Shown here one piece after another: positions 58,901 to 64,000 of a stretch of DNA of 64,000 nucleotides. Made by a program: the position numbers and the translations under genes. Below the pieces are notes generated by a model that was not told where the DNA came from, ran no database searches, and worked only from the letters and a program-made list of their open reading frames with translations. Within the stretch, counting starts at the first letter, position 1. The number at the start of each line of letters is the position of its first letter. Origin of the DNA: Parapedobacter tibetensis (GTDB taxonomy: Bacteria > Bacteroidota > Bacteroidia > Sphingobacteriales > Sphingobacteriaceae); contig NZ_JAMXBE010000002.1 of the NCBI RefSeq assembly GCF_024704835.1, positions 248,001-312,000 of the forward strand. Direction: 5' to 3'.

Positions 58901-60385
58901 ATGACTCCAACTGTCCTGCTCCTTTTTTTGGTCGTTTATTTCTGCATCTTGTTAGGTGTCGCCTACTACACTTCACGGAAATCGGCGGATAATTCCACTT
59001 TCTTTGTGGCCAATAGGAGTGCCAAATGGTACATGGTGGCTTTTGGTATGATTGGTACCACGCTATCGGGTGTTACCTTTATATCGGTTCCCGGGGCGGT
59101 GGGCAAAAGCGATTTCGGTTATTTCCAGTTCGTATTGGGCAATGCTGTGGGCTTTATCATCATTGCTTATGTGCTGCTGCCATTGTATTACCGGATGCAA
59201 CTGACATCCATCTATACCTACTTGGAGGAGCGCCTGGGGCATAGGAGCTATAAGACCGGAGCGATGATCTTCCTGATCTCGCGCACCATCGGCTCGGCAT
59301 TCCGCCTCTATTTGGTGGCTATCATCCTGCAGCGGTTTATCTTCGATGCCTGGAATATCCCCTTTGCCGTTACGATCATTCTGTGCTTAGTCCTGATTTG
59401 GTTATACACCAATAAAGGCGGTCTCAAAACGATTATCATCACGGATATGCTGCAGACATTCTTTTTGGTGCTGGCAGTGATTTTGTCCATCTATTTCATG
59501 GCCGATAGCCTTGGGCTTGGCCTTGTCCAAGCCATCGAAACGGTCAAGGAAAGCAGCTATTCCAAGATATTCTTTTGGGAGGATGCCCTGGGCAACCGTG
59601 CCCATTTCTGGAAGCATTTCCTAGGTGGTATCTTCGTCACCATCGGCATGACGGGGCTCGACCAAGATCTCATGCAGAAGAACCTGAGCATGAAGACTAT
59701 CGGCGAAGCCCAGAAGAACATGCTCACATTTACGGGCATTTTTGTCATCACCAATATCTTTTTTCTTTCGGTGGGGGCATTGCTGTATGTGTATGCCGGA
59801 CAACACGGGATTGATGCGGCTGCCCTGGCTACACCGGACTACCTGTACCCCGAGATAGCCCTTAATCACCTGGCTATCCTGCCGGGTATCGTTTTCATGA
59901 TGGGCCTTACAGCAGCCACATTCGCCACCACCGACTCCGCACTAACGGCACTGACGACATCGTTTTGCGTGGATTTTCTCAATTTCAACAAAAAGATCGA
60001 CCCGAATGACCGGGCATTGGTTAAAACACGGAATAAAGTGCATTTTGCTTTTTCGGCGCTTATGCTGCTTGTGGTATTGGTTTTCAGGGTTATCAACGAC
60101 GATTCGGTGGTGAATGCCATCTTCACGGCGGCCAGCTATACCTACGGCCCTTTGTTGGGGCTCTTTGCATTCGGTATCCTCACCAAGCGGCAGGTAACCG
60201 ATAGGCTTGTGCCCTATATATGCCTGCTATCGCCGGTACTCTGTTATTTGGTCAACACGTATATCTTAGTGCCTCACACAGCCTATGCAGTAGGGTTTGA
60301 ATTGATCATTTACAATGCCGCGCTCACCTACTTGATGCTTTGGGTTACTTCGGGTCGTCGGCAATTGGTGAATGACGGTCGCTGA
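58901..60385 (+). CDS. Sodium:solute symporter (SSS family), likely MurNAc or amino-sugar uptake
   Basis: This 494-residue inner-membrane protein has about 13 hydrophobic helices. The family hallmark in the early part reads FGMIGTTLSGVTFISVPGAV with a following YFQFVLGNAVGFIIIAYVLL and PLYYRMQLTSIYTYLEERLG. Later parts show GMTGLDQDLMQKNLSMKT and LTAATFATTDSALTALTTSF. Its position directly after murQ matches the linkage of a symporter-type transporter with murQ in Tannerella forsythia. The specificity is therefore inferred from context, with other amino sugars possible. Confidence 0.88.
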   Translation: MTPTVLLLFLVVYFCILLGVAYYTSRKSADNSTFFVANRSAKWYMVAFGMIGTTLSGVTFISVPGAVGKSDFGYFQFVLGNAVGFIIIAYVLLPLYYRMQLTSIYTYLEERLGHRSYKTGAMIFLISRTIGSAFRLYLVAIILQRFIFDAWNIPFAVTIILCLVLIWLYTNKGGLKTIIITDMLQTFFLVLAVILSIYFMADSLGLGLVQAIETVKESSYSKIFFWEDALGNRAHFWKHFLGGIFVTIGMTGLDQDLMQKNLSMKTIGEAQKNMLTFTGIFVITNIFFLSVGALLYVYAGQHGIDAAALATPDYLYPEIALNHLAILPGIVFMMGLTAATFATTDSALTALTTSFCVDFLNFNKKIDPNDRALVKTRNKVHFAFSALMLLVVLVFRVINDDSVVNAIFTAASYTYGPLLGLFAFGILTKRQVTDRLVPYICLLSPVLCYLVNTYILVPHTAYAVGFELIIYNAALTYLMLWVTSGRRQLVNDGR

Positions 60386-60470
60386 TCTTGAAGGATGGAG
60401 AAGCAGTCTTTTTTATTATCCCATTTATTCTTATCTTTACCGATAATTAAGATTGGTGAAATTATTGACA

Positions 60471-60677
60471 ATGAAAACGTTAATTGTGCAACCTCAAAAT
60501 GCCGAACAACTAAACGCTGTTGAAGCAGTACTCAGGCTGCTAAAGATTAGTTTTATTAAGGAAGATGATGAACTTCCAGCTCATGTTATAAAGGGCGCCA
60601 CAGCATCTCTTCAAGAGGCAGCGGAAGGACAATTGTCCCCTTTTACTACGATTAATGACATGATTGATGCTGAATGA
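60471..60677 (+). CDS. Small antitoxin-like protein (DUF2683-like)
   Basis: The 68-residue protein starts at ATG 60471 (MKTLIVQPQNAEQLNAVEAV) and ends FTTINDMIDAE. It is similar to the 32578-32775 product in its first strand and helix. The ATGA overlap with a truncated toxin start at 60674 is the usual coupling in toxin-antitoxin pairs. Confidence 0.65.
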   Translation: MKTLIVQPQNAEQLNAVEAVLRLLKISFIKEDDELPAHVIKGATASLQEAAEGQLSPFTTINDMIDAE

Positions 60678-60748
60678 AGTTGACCATTCATTATACGCCG
60701 AAAGCCAGAAAATCCCTAAACCAACCGTCAAGAGCCCTTTTACCTTAG
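60674..60748 (+). pseudogene. Truncated ParE/RelE-type toxin start
   Basis: The frame MKLTIHYTPKARKSLNQPSR-ALLP-stop, 24 residues, has the first strand and beginning of helix of a RelE/ParE toxin (about 95-100 residues when intact). It overlaps the antitoxin stop by four bases. The rest of the toxin is absent. Confidence 0.55.
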
Positions 60749-60860
60749 TTGATTAGTTGGTTCAACTTCAGGTCTTCTGAGCATCCATACCCGATAGGCA
60801 GGCCAATAGTAAGGGTTATTCTTTCGAAGGGTAAAACAACCGACGGAGGATACGATTTAT

Positions 60861-60868
60861 TATCTTTG
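60861..60868 (+). promoter_or_regulatory. -7 promoter box (TATCTTTG)
   Basis: This perfect TAnnTTTG box lies 24 nt upstream of the ATG at 60893. No clear -33 box is seen. It suggests that the following gene has its own promoter and is not part of the namZ operon. Confidence 0.45.
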
Positions 60869-60892
60869 CGAGACTTCAATTATTTTATTAAC

Positions 60893-62140
60893 ATGACTCA
60901 AAGAAGACATTGGTTGGGGATAGGCGTACTTTTGGCAATTGTGTTTATTGCAGTTTCAGGGTTTAGTTACGGGCAATCCTTTGCAGAGCGCGTTTTGGCT
61001 TCACGCCAAGCCAAATTGGAAAGCTTTGCTAAAAATCCGACGGGGCCATTGACCACAGCAGATACCCAATACCTGCATCATTATCATCCGGACAGCAGTT
61101 TCCTTGTAGTGGCTACCGTAGCACACCTGCACAACGAGCAACCCTTCCGGATGCCCACTTCCGATGGTACCAGCAAGGAATATATCCGGTATGCCAAAGC
61201 ACGGTTCAGCGTCGGCAAGGACACGGCTGAACTAACCCTTTACCGCAGCATGGATTTGTTTGCCAATCCCATGTATCGCGATCACCTCTTTCTGCCGTTC
61301 ACTGATTTGACCAATGGCGATGAAACCTATGGTGGAGGAAGGTATATCGACTTGTCCGTTGGCGATATTCAGAACGGGCATATCGTGATTGACTTCAACC
61401 ACGCATATAATCCCTATTGCGCGTATAGTGGCGGCTACCGTTGCCCCGTGCCACCCGCCGAAAACAACCTGAATATGGCCATCCGTGCGGGAGAGCGGAA
61501 ATACACGGGTCCAATGAAGCAGCGGCCACAGCCCACCACTCCCCCCAAACCTATTAGCGCCGAAGAGCAAAGCCTTATTTTGTCTGGCGATACAACCAAA
61601 CTAATGCGCGTAATCCAAGACACCGTGCCCGATGAACTTCATATCTTAAAATCCGTGTCGGCAGACATTGACTCAAAAGAAGCGTTGCTGCCGCTTTTGG
61701 CGAAGCGGATGCACCTCGCCGTAACGGACTCTCTTCATCCCGGTGTGGGTATCGCCGCCCCACAGGTAGGTATAAACCGCAACCTCATTTGGGTGCAACG
61801 GTTCGATAAGGCAGGGGAACCGTTGGAATTGTACCTCAATCCAAAAATCACATGGCGCGCCAAGCTCCTGCGTAAGGGTGTAGAGGGCTGCCTTTCCATT
61901 GCCGATACGATGGGGCAGGTGCTGCGGAATTATACCATACGGTTGGAATATGACGATATCGACGGTAAACACCATGAAGAAATGGTGGAGGGTTTTACAG
62001 CCGTCATTTTCCAGCATGAAACCGACCACCTGTATGGTATCCTCTTCACGGATCGATTAGCCGAGCAGGAATCCAATACCTATCACCGTATCAACGAGGA
62101 AGTAGAATTATACCTGGAGCAACGGCTACGGAGACAGTAG
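60893..62140 (+). CDS. Exported fusion of a DUF1684 domain and a peptide deformylase domain
   Basis: The protein has 415 residues from ATG 60893 with a leader RRHWLGIGVLLAIVFIAVSG ending FSYGQS. Residues about 30-205 are DUF1684-like (ANP-like KNPTGPLTTADTQYL, FLPFTDLTNGDETYGGGRYI, DFNHAYNPYCAYSGGYRCPV, AGERKY). Residues about 235-415 are a complete peptide deformylase: motif 1 GVGIAAPQVG, motif 2 EGCLS, motif 3 HETDH, so all metal ligands and the glutamate are present. Deformylases act on nascent chains in the cytoplasm, so a signal peptide is unexpected. Either it acts on exported formyl peptides or related amides, or the leader is a membrane anchor. It has its own -7 box. Confidence 0.85.
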   Translation: MTQRRHWLGIGVLLAIVFIAVSGFSYGQSFAERVLASRQAKLESFAKNPTGPLTTADTQYLHHYHPDSSFLVVATVAHLHNEQPFRMPTSDGTSKEYIRYAKARFSVGKDTAELTLYRSMDLFANPMYRDHLFLPFTDLTNGDETYGGGRYIDLSVGDIQNGHIVIDFNHAYNPYCAYSGGYRCPVPPAENNLNMAIRAGERKYTGPMKQRPQPTTPPKPISAEEQSLILSGDTTKLMRVIQDTVPDELHILKSVSADIDSKEALLPLLAKRMHLAVTDSLHPGVGIAAPQVGINRNLIWVQRFDKAGEPLELYLNPKITWRAKLLRKGVEGCLSIADTMGQVLRNYTIRLEYDDIDGKHHEEMVEGFTAVIFQHETDHLYGILFTDRLAEQESNTYHRINEEVELYLEQRLRRQ

Positions 62141-62159
62141 GGCTCCATAGGAATATTGA

Positions 62160-63581
62160 CTACCCTGTTTTCCTTACGCCAGTAGTGGCTCCTCCCTCCA
62201 AGGTGAGATCCACCGGCTTGTTGGTCTGCCAAGCGCCACGGGTAAAATCAGGCACATCCAGGGAGCGCGAGCGCTTGGCTACGGACCGCTCACTCAATGG
62301 GAAGATACTGCTCCATAAGGCACCATCATACACATCCTGATCGAGTGGTAGTCCATTGCGCAGGCAGTCAATCAACCGCCAGTCCATGATGAAATCCATG
62401 CCGCCATGGCCACCTACCTGCTTGGCTACCTCACCCACATGCTTGATTAATGGAGGGGTATACTTCGCTTCCAGTTCCTTCATTTCTGCGTCTTTGACCC
62501 ATTCGTGGCCAAAAGCGATACGTTCTGGCGATGGATACTTGGAAGCTACGCCTTTGGTGCCGCTAATGAGGTGGATGCGTGAATACGGGCGGGGAGAAGT
62601 CACATCGTGTTGCACCATCATTGTCTTTCCCTTGGCGGTATGGATCATGGTGGTATTCATATTGCCCCGATAAGGCCTACCCACAAAGGGTTGGAAAAAC
62701 GCATCTTCCTTTGCCTTTTCTATGGCCGTATCGCCCATCATAAAATCATTGGTCGACATCGATACCAGATAATCCATCTTGTCGCCCCTGTTGATGTCGA
62801 GGCATTGAGCAATGGGACCAAGGCCATGGGTGGGGTATAGGTTGCCGTTGCGTGACGCATTCTGTTCCAATCGCCACATATCCGTATAGCCCGTTTTAGA
62901 AAAGTTGAGGTCGCGCAGGTCATGGATATACGCCCCCTCGGCATGGACAATCTCCCCAAACATTCCATTGCGTGCCATGTTGAGGGTGAGCATCTCAAAA
63001 AAGTCATAGCAGCAGTTTTCCAACATCATGCAATGCTTTTTGGTTTTTTCGGATGTTTCCACAAGATCCCAACATTCATCCAGCGTAACGGCTATAGGTA
63101 CTTCACAGGCCACATGCTTACCATGTTCCATGGCAAAGAGCGACATGGGCGTATGCAGGTGCCATGGTGTGCAGATATAGACCAGGTCGAGCTCCTCATT
63201 GGCCACCATGTCTTTCCAGCCTTCTTCTCCTGAATATTCCTTGGCTTTGGGAAGACCGCTTTTTGCCAATATGTCCTGCGCTTTGGTTGCGCGGGCGGGA
63301 TCCTTATCGCATAGGGCCTTTATCTCCACCCCCTCAATGCGCGACATCCGGTTTACCGCTCCCGGGCCGCGCTGGCCCAGGCCGATGAAGCCGATGCGCA
63401 CCTGATCGATTTTCGGGGCGGCGTATCCGCTCATATTAAATCGTTGTGGGCGCGAAGGCTGGGTATCGCGCATCCAGGACTCGCTATTGCTACGTGCCTC
63501 ACGCGCCATGGCCGGCAATGTGGCCACGGCTCCGGACAGGAGGGTGGCGCTTCTCAAGAAATTTCTGCGATTGTATTTCAT
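62160..63581 (-). CDS. Gfo/Idh/MocA-fold glycosidase, GH109-like
   Basis: The 473-residue protein has a Tat-type leader (NRRNFLRSATLLSGAVATLP). The NAD-binding fold begins VRIGFIGLGQRGPGAVNRMS, followed by ALCDKDPARA, LVYICTPWHLHTPM, GKHVACEVPIAVTLDECWDL and the GH109-like MLENCCYDFFEM, LYPTHGLGPIAQCLDINRGD and GGHGGMDFIMDWRLIDC. GH109 enzymes use bound NAD to cleave alpha-N-acetylgalactosaminides; related members act on other glycans. It is transcribed against the upstream genes (20 nt convergent), so its link to the peptidoglycan operon is uncertain. Confidence 0.88.
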   Translation of the reverse strand: MKYNRRNFLRSATLLSGAVATLPAMAREARSNSESWMRDTQPSRPQRFNMSGYAAPKIDQVRIGFIGLGQRGPGAVNRMSRIEGVEIKALCDKDPARATKAQDILAKSGLPKAKEYSGEEGWKDMVANEELDLVYICTPWHLHTPMSLFAMEHGKHVACEVPIAVTLDECWDLVETSEKTKKHCMMLENCCYDFFEMLTLNMARNGMFGEIVHAEGAYIHDLRDLNFSKTGYTDMWRLEQNASRNGNLYPTHGLGPIAQCLDINRGDKMDYLVSMSTNDFMMGDTAIEKAKEDAFFQPFVGRPYRGNMNTTMIHTAKGKTMMVQHDVTSPRPYSRIHLISGTKGVASKYPSPERIAFGHEWVKDAEMKELEAKYTPPLIKHVGEVAKQVGGHGGMDFIMDWRLIDCLRNGLPLDQDVYDGALWSSIFPLSERSVAKRSRSLDVPDFTRGAWQTNKPVDLTLEGGATTGVRKTG

Positions 63582-63708
63582 ACATCAGTATTTTAGGGTA
63601 GTCAGCAACCACATATCACACGTTGTTCGTTTAACAAGTATCGGATAGTTTGCCGAGTTATCAAAATATCAGAACAACGCAACCGTTTGTTTGATTTTTC
63701 CCAGGCAC

Positions 63709-64000
63709 TCAATCACTCAGTTTGCTGATGTCGACCGTTGGTTTTGGTAAATTCATTGCTTTGATCTCAGCCTTGCACGTATCCACCATTTCCTGGGTCA
63801 TGCTGTAACTATAATTTCCATAATCATTATAATCAAAATCGCCGACATAGAAGAAACCGTATTGATCAAAAAATTCCGTTAAATCTACTTTACCTATTTT
63901 GCAGGCGGTCTTGACAAAAGTGAGTTGGTATTGGGCAGGATTACTCCCTCGGTCTCCCCATCCTCCGGTCCTTCGTGATCTCCTGCCACTGGCATGGTCA
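63709..64000 (-). CDS. C-terminal end of a probable M60-like (enhancin-type) peptidase, partial
   Basis: The minus frame is open from the window edge to a stop at 63709-63711. It reads GSNPAQYQLTFVKTACKIGK, VDLTEFFDQYGFFYVGDFDY and TQEMVDTCKAEIKAMNLPKP, then TVDISKLSD. The Q-Y-Q-L-x-F-V-K then D-L-T-x-F-F-x-x-x-G-F pattern is how M60-like metallopeptidases of Bacteroidota continue after the zinc site, which lies outside the window. It is probably upstream of and co-oriented with the GH109-like gene (127 nt between them). Family call is from partial sequence only. Confidence 0.55.
   Translation of the reverse strand, partial: DHASGRRSRRTGGWGDRGSNPAQYQLTFVKTACKIGKVDLTEFFDQYGFFYVGDFDYNDYGNYSYSMTQEMVDTCKAEIKAMNLPKPTVDISKLSD

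Noticed and set aside
1-64000. rRNA, tRNA or riboswitch genes
   Set aside because: No tRNA cloverleaf ends, rRNA-like conserved stretches or known riboswitch cores were noticed on either strand; a covariance-model search would be needed to exclude small RNAs.

Overview
The window looks like a chromosome segment of a Bacteroidota bacterium, most likely family Sphingobacteriaceae (Parapedobacter/Pedobacter-like; the genus is inferred from style only). The evidence is three SusC/SusD outer-membrane uptake pairs, lipoproteins with Bacteroidota-type lipoboxes, TAnnTTTG-type -7 promoter boxes, MacB/FtsX-type permease arrays, and GC near 50 percent. I saw no rRNA, tRNA or CRISPR array.

Layout. (1) 1-10.2 kb, mostly minus strand: four paralogous ABC permeases and an HlyD-type periplasmic adaptor, with no ATPase in the window. 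Two upstream regions carry the same paired palindrome in front of a sigma-54-like element. A two-gene GNAT-like cassette sits among them. (2) 10.4-12.7 kb: a ParE/RelE toxin-antitoxin pair and murF. (3) 13.0-22.1 kb, plus strand: a cell-wall hydrolase run made of an N-acetylmuramoyl-L-alanine amidase, a GHL10/DigH-like glycosidase, an S9 peptidase, a fusion of two penicillin-recognising serine hydrolases, and a second Amidase_3 enzyme. (4) 22.1-27.7 kb: SusCD pair 1 with a PGRP-type amidase lipoprotein. (5) 27.7-34.9 kb: an accessory zone of intact and decayed toxin-antitoxin modules, PD-(D/E)XK transposase-like remnants, SusC fragments, a 40-bp perfect palindrome, a PadR operon and a 119-bp direct repeat. 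(6) 35.2-41.7 kb: SusCD pair 2 with two lipoproteins. (7) 41.8-43.0 kb: a second copy of the GNAT cassette and a HipB gene beside a broken HipA. (8) 43.3-46.0 kb: a WG-repeat protein and a 20-unit, 21-bp tandem repeat. (9) 46.1-60.4 kb: a near-continuous operon of NamZ exo-muramidase, SusCD pair 3, a small secreted protein, a metallophosphatase/PQQ-propeller fusion, a GH9 enzyme, a NodB-type deacetylase, MurQ etherase and a sodium:solute symporter. (10) 60.4-64 kb: a toxin-antitoxin remnant, an exported DUF1684-peptide deformylase fusion, a GH109-like oxidoreductase-fold glycosidase and the end of an M60-like peptidase.

How it fits together. The window reads as a peptidoglycan utilisation/recycling locus. 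Amidases strip stem peptides, a DigH-like enzyme would cut the denuded glycan, and NamZ would release MurNAc. SusCD pairs import fragments, serine hydrolases and peptidases trim them, the symporter takes sugar across the inner membrane, and MurQ opens MurNAc-6-phosphate. No MurNAc kinase is visible. The same operator-plus-promoter block (GCA-N7-GCA, 19-20 bp, TATACTTG) stands before all three SusCD operons, so they probably form one regulon. The GH9 and deacetylase genes meet at an in-frame A-AAA-AAG heptamer that could fuse them by -1 frameshifting. These two points are the main candidates for something undescribed.
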